The translations under genes were made by a program, and so were the position numbers. Below the pieces are notes generated by a model that ran no database searches, was not told the DNA's origin, and saw only the letters and a program-made list of their open reading frames with translations. A stretch of DNA of 64,000 nt. Origin: JAIBBD01 sp041390685 (GTDB lineage Bacteria > Chloroflexota > Dehalococcoidia > UBA2979). Shown one piece after another: positions 34,900 through 42,144 of the stretch. The DNA lies in the NCBI GenBank assembly GCA_041390685.1, contig JAWKPL010000001.1, positions 2,356,001 to 2,420,000 of the forward strand. Reading direction: 5' to 3'. The stretch's first letter is position 1; each line of letters starts with the position of its first letter.

Positions 34900-34909
34900 C
34901 CGCGTCCAC

Positions 34910-35734
34910 ATGCCCGAACTCCCAGAGGTCGAGACGATCCGCAGAGACCTCGAGCCGCTGCTGATCGGCCGGACGATCACGCGCGTGGACGTCCACCCGG
35001 GCGCAGAGCGGCTCACGATCACCCACTCCTCCCGAGCATTCGAGCAGGAACTGGCGGGTCGCCGGGTGGAAGGCATCGGGCGGCACGGAAAATACCTCTT
35101 GATCGCGCTGGACGATGGGCGGACGTGGGTCGTTCACCTGCGGATGACCGGCTCACTGGTACACAGGGGGGCACCCGAGGGGCCCGGCCGGTTCGAACGC
35201 GCGTGCATCGACCTCGACGACGGCATGTCATTGCGATTCAACGACATGCGGAAGTTCGGCACCTGGCACCTCGTGGAAGACCCGCGCGACGCCATGCCCG
35301 GCACCGGCCCCGACGCCCTGTCAGAGGGGTGCTCCACCTCGTGGTTGCGCGAGCGGTTCCGCACCCGGCGGCTTGCGCCCGTGAAGGCCGTGCTGCTCGA
35401 CCAGTCTGTTTGCGCCGGCGTCGGCAACATCTATGCCGACGAGGCACTCTGGATCGCGCGCATTGACCCCCGCGCCCGCGCCGCGACGATTTCTGCGCGC
35501 CGGGTGGCCGCGCTGCGCGCGGCCCTGACGCAGACCCTCACCGACTCCCTTTCGGATCGAGGTTCGTCCTTTTCCGACTATCGCGACGGACTCGGCGCCG
35601 AGGGGCTGCACCATGTGCGTGTACACGTGTTCCGCCGTGACGGGCAGCCCTGTGAGCGATGCGGGAGCACAATCGCGAAGGTGCGGGTCGCGGGCCGAGG
35701 GACACACTATTGCCCGCGATGTCAGCGTCGGTAA
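34910..35734 (+). CDS. mutM: Formamidopyrimidine-DNA glycosylase
   Basis: MutM removes oxidised purines such as 8-oxoguanine and nicks the site. The 274 residues begin MPELPEVETIRRDL with the catalytic proline and glutamate. They include the lysine region GRHGKYLLIALDDG and QSVCAGVGNIYADEALW, and end with the zinc finger CERCGSTIAKV and HYCPRC. It follows polA by ten bases, a sensible repair pair. Confidence 0.96.
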   Translation: MPELPEVETIRRDLEPLLIGRTITRVDVHPGAERLTITHSSRAFEQELAGRRVEGIGRHGKYLLIALDDGRTWVVHLRMTGSLVHRGAPEGPGRFERACIDLDDGMSLRFNDMRKFGTWHLVEDPRDAMPGTGPDALSEGCSTSWLRERFRTRRLAPVKAVLLDQSVCAGVGNIYADEALWIARIDPRARAATISARRVAALRAALTQTLTDSLSDRGSSFSDYRDGLGAEGLHHVRVHVFRRDGQPCERCGSTIAKVRVAGRGTHYCPRCQRR

Positions 35735-35761
35735 CCTAACGAACGCGTTGTTCATAACCGC

Positions 35762-35811
35762 TTGCCTCAGATTCGCGGCACTGATAGGGTCAGTCCCACC
35801 GCGGCAGGAGG
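35762..35811 (+). promoter_or_regulatory. Possible promoter and RBS of the alpha/beta hydrolase gene
   Basis: TTGCCT at 35762-35767 is 17 bases from TAGGGT at 35785-35790. A strong AGGAGG at about 35806-35811 precedes the GTG at 35818. Confidence 0.4.
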
Positions 35812-35817
35812 TAGCAC

Positions 35818-36726
35818 GTGCTCGTCGCGATCGTCGTCGTTGCCATCGTCGCCGCTCTCGCAAGCGTCGCAGCAGCGCTGTACCTCGCGGAGTTGTTCAC
35901 GCGCTCCAAGCGCCGCCGTGTGGAGGGTACGCCGAGTGACCTCGGCCTGCGTTACGAGGACGTCCAGTTCTCCGCCCCAGATGGCGTTGTCTTGCACGGC
36001 TGGTACCTCGAATCACCGGGCGCGCGCGGTACGCTCGTCCTGGTGCACGACTTCGATGGGACGCGGGCGGACAAGGCTCACGGCCTGCTCGAGTTGCAGC
36101 GCGACTACATCCGTCGTGGGTTCAACGTACTGGCGTTCGACCTGCGCGGCAGGGGCGAGTCAGGGGGGGTGCGTGACTACCTTGGCGCGCAGGAGCGCAA
36201 GGATCTCCCCGCGGCCGTCGAGTACGGCCGGTCTCGCGCTCCGATGCTACCCGTGGTCGTCCACGGCTTCGGTCTGGGCGGCGCGCTGGCCGTAGTCGGC
36301 GCGGCGGACGGGAGTTTCCAGGCGGATGCGGTGATCGCCGACTCCGCCTTCACGTCAGTCCGCGCGTACTTGCGGCGTCGCTGGGCCGTTGTGCCTTGGC
36401 CGCTGTTTCAACTCGCCTGTTACTTCACGCAGCGCCTGTACCAAGCGGATCCAGATGCGATCGCGCCGCTCGCTGCGATGCGGGCGACCACTGACCTCAC
36501 ACCGATGCTCTTCATCCACGGTGATCGTGACCGGCTGATCTCCGTGACGCACACGATCAACATCGCCGCATCCTCACTAAACGCCCGCACGAGCGTGTAC
36601 CGTGTGCCGCGCGCGGGCCACTGCACGAGCTACCTCCGTGGCCCCGAAGCGTACGTGCGGCACTGCCTCGACTTCGTTGACGGCGCGGTTCCCGCTCGCC
36701 GTATCTCCGTCGCTGCTGCCGGCTAG
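35818..36726 (+). CDS. Membrane-anchored alpha/beta hydrolase
   Basis: The 302-residue protein has one N-terminal membrane helix (VAIVVVAIVAALASVAAALYLA) and then an alpha/beta hydrolase fold with VLHGWYLESPGARGTLVLVH, FNVLAFDLRGRGESGG and a late LFIHGDRD with the likely catalytic aspartate, and GHCTSY with the histidine. The nucleophile elbow reads VHGFGLGGA, where GxSxG is expected; the serine position is leucine. It may therefore have lost or altered esterase chemistry. The substrate is unknown. GTG start with AGGAGG upstream. Confidence 0.8.
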   Translation: MLVAIVVVAIVAALASVAAALYLAELFTRSKRRRVEGTPSDLGLRYEDVQFSAPDGVVLHGWYLESPGARGTLVLVHDFDGTRADKAHGLLELQRDYIRRGFNVLAFDLRGRGESGGVRDYLGAQERKDLPAAVEYGRSRAPMLPVVVHGFGLGGALAVVGAADGSFQADAVIADSAFTSVRAYLRRRWAVVPWPLFQLACYFTQRLYQADPDAIAPLAAMRATTDLTPMLFIHGDRDRLISVTHTINIAASSLNARTSVYRVPRAGHCTSYLRGPEAYVRHCLDFVDGAVPARRISVAAAG

Positions 36727-36740
36727 CTGGACCCGGTCGG

Positions 36741-37739
36741 ATGGCTCGGCGGGACGCAATCACCGACGTCCCCGGGATTCGGGTCGGGCACTGGACCGAC
36801 CGTCGCGCGATCACCGGGTGTACGGCCGTCGTCTGCCTCGCGGGCGCTATTGGTGGGGCCGACATCCGTGGCGCAGCGCCGGGGACTCGCGAGACTGACC
36901 TCCTTCGCTCCGAGAACCTCGTGGAGGAGGTCCACGCCGTATTGCTGACGGGCGGTTCCGCGTTCGGGCTGGAAGCGGCAACCGGGGTGGTCCGGTACCT
37001 GCGTGAGCAGCGGTCGGGACTGGCGTTCGGCCCGTTCACGATCCCGATCGTCCCCGCGGCGGTGCTCTTCGACCTCGGGGTCGGACATGAGGCGTGGCCG
37101 GACGCCGAGGCAGGCTACCTGGCCGCTCGACGGGCGCGTAGTGGGACCGTCGCCGAGGGGTCTGTCGGCGCTGGAACCGGCGCCACCGTGGCGAAGCTGG
37201 CAGGCCCCGATCGCCGGCTGAAGGGCGGACTCGGGACGGCCAGCGAGCGATTCGGCGACGGCCTTGTCGTCGGCGCGATCGTGGCCGTGAACGCCGTGGG
37301 GCTCGTCCGCGACCCGAGCACGGCCATGACGGTTGCCGGACCGCGTGGTGAGGCTGGCGGCTTCCTCGATGCCGAGGAGTTCCTCAGGCGTCAGGGGACA
37401 TCCGAGGAGACTCAGGCCGCGGAAGACACGCCCGCAACGAACGAGAACACGACGCTTGCGGTCGTGGCCACAAACGCGAAGCTCACGAAAGTCCAGGCCA
37501 ACCGCCTCGCCACGGTGTGTCATGACGGGTTCGCGCGCGCGATCTGGCCAGTCCACACGCGTGGCGACGGTGACGCGATCTTCACGCTCGCCACCGGCGA
37601 GCGGGCGCTGGAACCGCCGGCGTATCTCGCGCTCGAGGGCCTGGCAACACGGGCGGTCGAGCGAGCGATCGTGCGAGGCGTCGAGCAGGCGCGAGGTGTG
37701 CGCGGGGTGCCGTCGGTGTCCGAGTGGAGAGGCACCTGA
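36741..37739 (+). CDS. P1-family (S58) self-processing amidase/peptidase
   Basis: The 332-residue protein starts DAITDVPGIRVGHWTD and has LLTGGSAFGLEAATGV, GSVGAGTGATVAK and ENTTLAVVATNAKLTK. In this family, which includes DmpA aminopeptidase and the nylon oligomer hydrolase NylC, the chain cuts itself before a Thr or Ser that becomes the nucleophile. Here the expected cut is Asn236-Thr237. The true substrate is unknown; an aminopeptidase or amidase role is likely. It starts 14 bases after the hydrolase gene. Confidence 0.88.
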   Translation: MARRDAITDVPGIRVGHWTDRRAITGCTAVVCLAGAIGGADIRGAAPGTRETDLLRSENLVEEVHAVLLTGGSAFGLEAATGVVRYLREQRSGLAFGPFTIPIVPAAVLFDLGVGHEAWPDAEAGYLAARRARSGTVAEGSVGAGTGATVAKLAGPDRRLKGGLGTASERFGDGLVVGAIVAVNAVGLVRDPSTAMTVAGPRGEAGGFLDAEEFLRRQGTSEETQAAEDTPATNENTTLAVVATNAKLTKVQANRLATVCHDGFARAIWPVHTRGDGDAIFTLATGERALEPPAYLALEGLATRAVERAIVRGVEQARGVRGVPSVSEWRGT

Positions 37740-37753
37740 GCTGGCCGGGCTCA

Positions 37754-37781
37754 TTGACAGGCATAATCGGACATCTATACT
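37754..37781 (+). promoter_or_regulatory. Predicted strong promoter of the pan operon
   Basis: TTGACA at 37754-37759 and TATACT at 37776-37781 with a 16-base spacer form the most consensus-like promoter in the window. Transcription from about 37788 leaves a leader of nearly 170 bases before panD. A hairpin with arms GGCCG/CGGCC lies at about 37794-37812. Confidence 0.65.
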
Positions 37782-37881
37782 GAAGGCGCTCGGCCGACCA
37801 GGTGGCGGCCAGGGCGACTGTAACGACGGAAACGAGCCCGACGAACCCGCTTGGATCGAGAGACCGAGACGGAGGGTAGCT

Positions 37882-37965
37882 ATGGTCGATCATGTCGATG
37901 CACCTCGGCTTCGCCGGGGTGTTGCTGTATCTGAAGCGACTGAGGGTGGGCACTCATGCGCATGA
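37882..37965 (+). CDS. Possible 27-codon upstream ORF overlapping panD start
   Basis: An ATG at 37882, five bases after a strong GGAGGG, opens a 27-codon frame that ends at 37965 inside the panD start region in another frame. The product MVDHVDAPRLRRGVAVSEAT plus a short tail has no recognisable function. It may be a leader peptide that couples or regulates panD translation, or chance. Confidence 0.3.
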   Translation: MVDHVDAPRLRRGVAVSEATEGGHSCA

Positions 37966-38363
37966 TGCTTCATGGCAAGATTCATCGCGCCACGGTGACG
38001 CAGGCTGACGTGGACTACATCGGGTCCATCGCTATCGATGAGACGTTGATGGAAGCGGCGGGCATCGTCGAGTGGGAGCAGGTCGATGTCCTCGACATCA
38101 CCAACGGCGCGCGGCTCACGACCTACGCCATTCCTGCTCCAGCAGGGTCCGGCATGATTTGCCCGAACGGCGCCGCAGCGCACCTGGTGCATCCGGGAGA
38201 CCTCATCATCATCGTGGCGTACGCGGGCGTCGCCAACGAGGATCTCGCCTCGCATCGTCCGAACATCGTCCATGTCGATGCGGACAACCGTATCGTCGAT
38301 CTGGCACGCAGCGACGCCGAGCTCACGCAGACGATCGCCGCACGCGGGGGGGCGTCTCGATGA
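37956..38363 (+). CDS. panD: Aspartate 1-decarboxylase
   Basis: PanD makes beta-alanine for pantothenate. The 135-residue proenzyme contains VDYIGSIAID; self-cleavage between Gly23 and Ser24 gives the pyruvoyl cofactor. Further motifs are NGARLTTYAIP and GSGMICPNGAAAHLVHPGD. GAGGGTGGG ends five bases before the ATG. panD overlaps panB by ATGA, and panC follows, so the three pantothenate genes form one operon. panE is not in the window. Confidence 0.95.
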   Translation: MRMMLHGKIHRATVTQADVDYIGSIAIDETLMEAAGIVEWEQVDVLDITNGARLTTYAIPAPAGSGMICPNGAAAHLVHPGDLIIIVAYAGVANEDLASHRPNIVHVDADNRIVDLARSDAELTQTIAARGGASR

Positions 38364-39274
38364 AGCGCGTAACCGTAACCGACCTCCAGAAGATGCGCGA
38401 CGAGGGCCGTCGCATCACGATGCTTACCGCGTACGACTATCACACGGCGCGCCTCGCTGACGAGGCGGACATACCGATCCTGCTCGTGGGCGATTCGCTT
38501 GGCATGGTCGTCCTGGGCTACGAATCGACGCTGCCGGTGACCGTGGACGACATGATCCACCACGGCAAGGCTGTCGTCCGCGGCGCCCACCGTGCGCACG
38601 TCGTTGTCGACATGCCCTTCGGCTCGTACCAGGGCGGCTGGGAAGACGCGATGCGCAACGCAGTCCGCATCATGCAGGAGACGGGCGCGGGCTCCGTCAA
38701 GCTCGAAGGCGGCGTCCGTTCTTCTGAGCTGGTGCGCCGGCTCGTTGAAGCGGGCATCCCTGTGATGGGTCATGTTGGGCTGACGCCACAGTCGGTGAAC
38801 GCGTTCGGCGGCTGGAAGATCCAGGGGAAGACGCCGCGTGACGGTGTCCGTGTCATGGCCGACGCCAAAGCCATTGAGGAGGCCGGCGCGTACGCGGTAG
38901 TCCTCGAGACGGTGCCCGCGATGCTGGGAGCGAAGATCACGCAGCAGTTGCGCGTCCCCACCATCGGGATCGGCGCGGGGCCGTACTGCAGTGGCCAGGT
39001 GCAGGTCGTACATGACCTGCTCGGGCTGGATGAGCTGCGACCGAAGCACGCGCGGCGGTTCATGGAAGGCGGCGACCTGGTCCGTTCCGCGTTCCGCACG
39101 TACCGCGAGGCGGTCGAGGAAGGCGTGTTTCCAACGGCGGCGGAGTCACACCTGCTGGACGACCGCGTGGCTCGCCGCATCGAACGCATGGCGAACTACT
39201 CATTCCCGTCCAACATGCAGCATGAGGGGATCGACCTCGAGGGCGCGCTGGCTGAGGCGGAAGCCGAGAGCTAG
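38360..39274 (+). CDS. panB: 3-methyl-2-oxobutanoate hydroxymethyltransferase
   Basis: PanB adds a hydroxymethyl group from methylene-tetrahydrofolate to ketoisovalerate, the first step to pantoate. The 304-residue barrel has MLTAYDYHTARLADEA, LLVGDSLGMVVLGYESTLPV, MPFGSYQGG, VKLEGG, GHVGLTPQSVNAFGGWKIQG and IGIGAGPYCSGQVQVVHDLL. ATG at 38360 overlaps the panD stop; the frame upstream is not coding. Confidence 0.96.
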   Translation: MKRVTVTDLQKMRDEGRRITMLTAYDYHTARLADEADIPILLVGDSLGMVVLGYESTLPVTVDDMIHHGKAVVRGAHRAHVVVDMPFGSYQGGWEDAMRNAVRIMQETGAGSVKLEGGVRSSELVRRLVEAGIPVMGHVGLTPQSVNAFGGWKIQGKTPRDGVRVMADAKAIEEAGAYAVVLETVPAMLGAKITQQLRVPTIGIGAGPYCSGQVQVVHDLLGLDELRPKHARRFMEGGDLVRSAFRTYREAVEEGVFPTAAESHLLDDRVARRIERMANYSFPSNMQHEGIDLEGALAEAEAES

Positions 39275-39281
39275 CAGAGCC

Positions 39282-40121
39282 GTGCAGGTCGTCCGGACAG
39301 TCGCCGAGTTCCGCAAGGCGCGACGAGCGTTGGCCGCGCCCCTTGGTTTCTTTCCCACGCTCGGGTACATGCATGAGGGCCATCTCTCGCTCGTGGAACG
39401 CGCGCGCCGCGAGTGCGCGAGCGTCGCTGCCTCGATCTTCGTCAACCCGACGCAGTTCGGTCCGAACGAGGACTTCAGTCGGTACCCGCGCGATGAGGCG
39501 CGCGACCTCGCGATGCTGGAGGGGGCGGGAGTAGACCTCGTCATTCTCCCCACGGTCGACGAGATGTACCCTTCCGGCGACGTCACGCGAGTGCGGGTGG
39601 CCGGGCTGAGCGACGTGCTGGAAGGAGAGCGGCGCCCCGGGCACTTCGAAGGGGTCACGACCGTCGTGGCGAAGCTGTTCCACATCGTGCAACCGGACTT
39701 CGCGTACTTCGGTCAGAAGGACGCGCAGCAGCTGCTGATCATCGAACGGATGGCACGCGACCTGCTCATGCCGGTGACGGTCGTCCGCTGTCCCACGGTC
39801 CGTGAAGCGGACGGACTTGCGTGCTCATCGCGAAACGTGTACCTCACTCCGGAGGAGCGTGGCCAGGCGGTGGCGCTGTGGCAGGGGTTGCAGGCCGCTG
39901 CCGCTGCCTGCAACGGGGGCGAACGCGACGCGGACCGACTGCGTGCCGTATGCCGGGCTGAGATCGAGGCGCGACCGCTGGCCAGCATCGACTATCTGTC
40001 GCTCGCCGATGAGGAGACCCTCGAGGAAGTGCAGGGGCGCATGGACCGGCCCGCCCTCCTCTCGCTGATGGTGGCGTTCGGCAACACGCACCTCATCGAT
40101 AACCTCACGCTCGTCCCCTGA
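39282..40121 (+). CDS. panC: Pantothenate synthetase
   Basis: PanC joins pantoate and beta-alanine using ATP. The 279-residue protein has the nucleotide-binding FFPTLGYMHEGHLSLVERAR, VNPTQFGPNEDFSRYPRD, EGERRPGHFEGVTTVV, DFAYFGQKDAQQLLII and the KMSKS-like SSRNVYLTPEER. GTG at 39282 begins directly at the domain, seven bases after panB. Confidence 0.95.
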   Translation: MQVVRTVAEFRKARRALAAPLGFFPTLGYMHEGHLSLVERARRECASVAASIFVNPTQFGPNEDFSRYPRDEARDLAMLEGAGVDLVILPTVDEMYPSGDVTRVRVAGLSDVLEGERRPGHFEGVTTVVAKLFHIVQPDFAYFGQKDAQQLLIIERMARDLLMPVTVVRCPTVREADGLACSSRNVYLTPEERGQAVALWQGLQAAAAACNGGERDADRLRAVCRAEIEARPLASIDYLSLADEETLEEVQGRMDRPALLSLMVAFGNTHLIDNLTLVP

Positions 40122-40163
40122 GTCGTGCGCCGCGGGTTCGTTCCGCACGTCCGCAGGCGCTGA

Positions 40164-40169
40164 TAGGAT
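40164..40169 (+). promoter_or_regulatory. Predicted -10 box of the yebC-ruvCA genes
   Basis: TAGGAT predicts transcription from about 40176. AGGAG at 40182-40186 is the ribosome binding site for the GTG at 40194. The -35 region TTCCGC at 40141-40146 is weak. Confidence 0.45.
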
Positions 40170-40193
40170 GAAACGGCAGTCAGGAGTAGCGTC

Positions 40194-40946
40194 GTGTCCG
40201 GTCATTCCAAGTGGTCCTCGATCAAGCATAAGAAGGGCGCGCTCGATGCGAAGCGCGGCCAGTTGTTCACGAAGCTCGCCCGGGACATCACAATGGCGGC
40301 GCGCGGCGGCGGCAGCGGCGATCCGTCGATGAACGCGCCCCTGCGCCTCGCAATCGCGCGCGCCAAAGACAACAACATGCCCAACGACAACATCGAGCGG
40401 GCGATCCAGCGCGGTACGGGCGGCGGCGAGACCGACACTCTCATCGAGATCACGTACGAGGGGTACGGACCCGGAGGCACCGCGGTGATCGTGGAGGCGG
40501 TGACGGATAACCGGAACCGGACGGTGGCTGAGGTGCGGGCCGCATTTTCGCGAGGCGGGGGCAACCTCGGCGAGAGCGGTGCGGTCGCCTGGCAGTTCGA
40601 TACTCGCGGCGTGATCACAGTGGAGGCCACCGGGGCCGACCCGGACGAAGTGCAACTGGCCGCGATCGAAGCTGGCGCTCTGGACATCTCGGTCGACGAA
40701 GATGAAGTCGAGGTACTGACCGAGCCCGCCGACCTCGAAGACGTCCGCGAGGCGCTGTCGGCGGCCGGCCTCAAGGTGGCGCAGGCCGAAATCTCTCGCG
40801 TGCCGCGCACGCTTATTAGTCTCGATGAAAAAGCTGCGATCCAGACCCTCAAGCTGCTCGAGCGGCTCGACGACCTGGACGACGTGTCGCGCGTATACAG
40901 CAACGCGGACTTTCCGGACGAAGTGCTGGCAGCGGCGGACGCCTAG
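40194..40946 (+). CDS. yebC: YebC/TACO1-family protein
   Basis: The 250-residue protein has the full family layout: start SGHSKWSSIKHKKGALDAKR, GGSGDPSMNAPLRLAIARAK, MPNDNIERAIQRGTGGG, YEGYGPGGTAVIVEAVTDNR and C-terminal DDVSRVYSNADFPDEV. Members act as transcription regulators or help ribosomes translate proline stretches. It is directly upstream of ruvC by one base, an order common in bacteria. Confidence 0.95.
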   Translation: MSGHSKWSSIKHKKGALDAKRGQLFTKLARDITMAARGGGSGDPSMNAPLRLAIARAKDNNMPNDNIERAIQRGTGGGETDTLIEITYEGYGPGGTAVIVEAVTDNRNRTVAEVRAAFSRGGGNLGESGAVAWQFDTRGVITVEATGADPDEVQLAAIEAGALDISVDEDEVEVLTEPADLEDVREALSAAGLKVAQAEISRVPRTLISLDEKAAIQTLKLLERLDDLDDVSRVYSNADFPDEVLAAADA

Positions 40947-40947
40947 G

Positions 40948-41457
40948 ATGGCGTCAGCGCGCCGGGTGCTCGGGATCGATCCGGGCCTGGCGACCACGGG
41001 GTTCGGGATCCTCGACGGCGACGGGTCGGCAGTGCAGGTGGTGGCGTCCGGCGCGATCCGGACGCGAACGCGTGACGCGCGCGCCGCGCGCCTCGCGACA
41101 CTGTTCGAGGAGATCAGCGCGCTCATCGAACTGCACGCTCCTCAGGATCTCGCCATCGAGCAGCATTTCGTCGCGGCGAACGTGCGCTCGGCGATGGTGA
41201 TTGGGGAGGCCCGGGCTGCCGCCATGATCGCCGCATCCCGCGGTGGGCTCGATGTGTACGAGTATTCGCCGGCGACCGTGAAGGAAAGCGTCTGCGGGTT
41301 CGGCGGCGCGGCGAAGGAGCAGGTGCAGGCCATGGTCCGCGTGCACCTCGGACTGACCGTGCCACCGGAGCCGCTCGATGTGTCGGACGCGCTCGCCGTC
41401 GCGCTGACTAGGCTCGCGGCGTTGCGGATGGAGTCGCTTCTGGCGGCGCCGCGATGA
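40948..41457 (+). CDS. ruvC: Holliday junction resolvase RuvC
   Basis: RuvC cuts Holliday junctions. The 169-residue protein has RVLGIDPGLATTGFGIL with the first catalytic aspartate, LAIEQHFVAANVRSAM with the glutamate and LDVSDALAVAL with the closing acidic residues. ATG at 40948 is one base after yebC. It overlaps ruvA by ATGA. Confidence 0.95.
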   Translation: MASARRVLGIDPGLATTGFGILDGDGSAVQVVASGAIRTRTRDARAARLATLFEEISALIELHAPQDLAIEQHFVAANVRSAMVIGEARAAAMIAASRGGLDVYEYSPATVKESVCGFGGAAKEQVQAMVRVHLGLTVPPEPLDVSDALAVALTRLAALRMESLLAAPR

Positions 41458-42086
41458 TCGTCGCGCTGCGAGGGCCGCTCACTCGCTGGGATGAAGAGCG
41501 GTCCGTGCTCTGGGTTGAAGCGGCCGGCGTGACCTACGAGGTCGCGATGCCGGCGTTTGCCGCCGACTGGGTGAACGGGCACTCGCTTGGCGACGAAGTG
41601 CAGGTCTTCACGTACCAGTATGCGAGTGAACGACAGCCGGCGCCGACGCTCTTCGGGTTTCCACGGCTGGCGGAGCGCGAGTTCTTCCGCAAGTTCATCG
41701 AGGTGCCGGATATCGGACCGGCGAAGGCGGCGCGGGCGTTGACCCGTCCCGTGTCGGACATCGCCCGTTGGGTTGAGGCAGAGGATGTGCGCGCCCTCCG
41801 GCAGCTACCGGGGATCGGGGAGCGTCTCGCTCAGACCGTTGTCGCTCACCTCCGAGGCAAGCTTGTGCAGGAGGCACTGCTGCAGGATCGCGTTGGTCAG
41901 GGGTCGCCGCCGCCGTCCGATGTACGCGCGGACGCCGTGGACGCGCTCGTCGCGCTGCAGTACGGCCGCCGGGAGGCCGAGGGGCTCGTGCAGGACGCGT
42001 TCCGCGCCCGCGAGGACCTGAACAGCCTGGAGGCCGTCCTTCGCCACGTGCTGGAGCAACAGGCACGGGGGGGGCTAGCGCCATGA
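41454..42086 (+). CDS. ruvA: Holliday junction branch migration protein RuvA
   Basis: The 210-residue protein has the N-terminal OB-fold (IVALRGPLTRWDEERSVLW, TYQYASERQPAPTLFGF), the helix-hairpin-helix pair VPDIGPAKAARAL and LPGIGERLAQTVVAHL, and a C-terminal three-helix domain that binds RuvB. The usual next gene ruvB is absent; uvrB follows after its own promoter. Confidence 0.93.
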   Translation: MIVALRGPLTRWDEERSVLWVEAAGVTYEVAMPAFAADWVNGHSLGDEVQVFTYQYASERQPAPTLFGFPRLAEREFFRKFIEVPDIGPAKAARALTRPVSDIARWVEAEDVRALRQLPGIGERLAQTVVAHLRGKLVQEALLQDRVGQGSPPPSDVRADAVDALVALQYGRREAEGLVQDAFRAREDLNSLEAVLRHVLEQQARGGLAP

Positions 42087-42112
42087 AGGGACGCGTGGGG
42101 GCCCCGCGCCGC

Positions 42113-42118
42113 TAGAAT
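42113..42118 (+). promoter_or_regulatory. Predicted -10 box of uvrB
   Basis: TAGAAT predicts a start near 42125; GAAGGA at about 42133-42138 is the ribosome binding site before the GTG at 42145. I see no LexA-like inverted repeat around it. Confidence 0.45.
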
Positions 42119-42144
42119 GGTCTGGTAGCTCCGAAGGACAGCGT

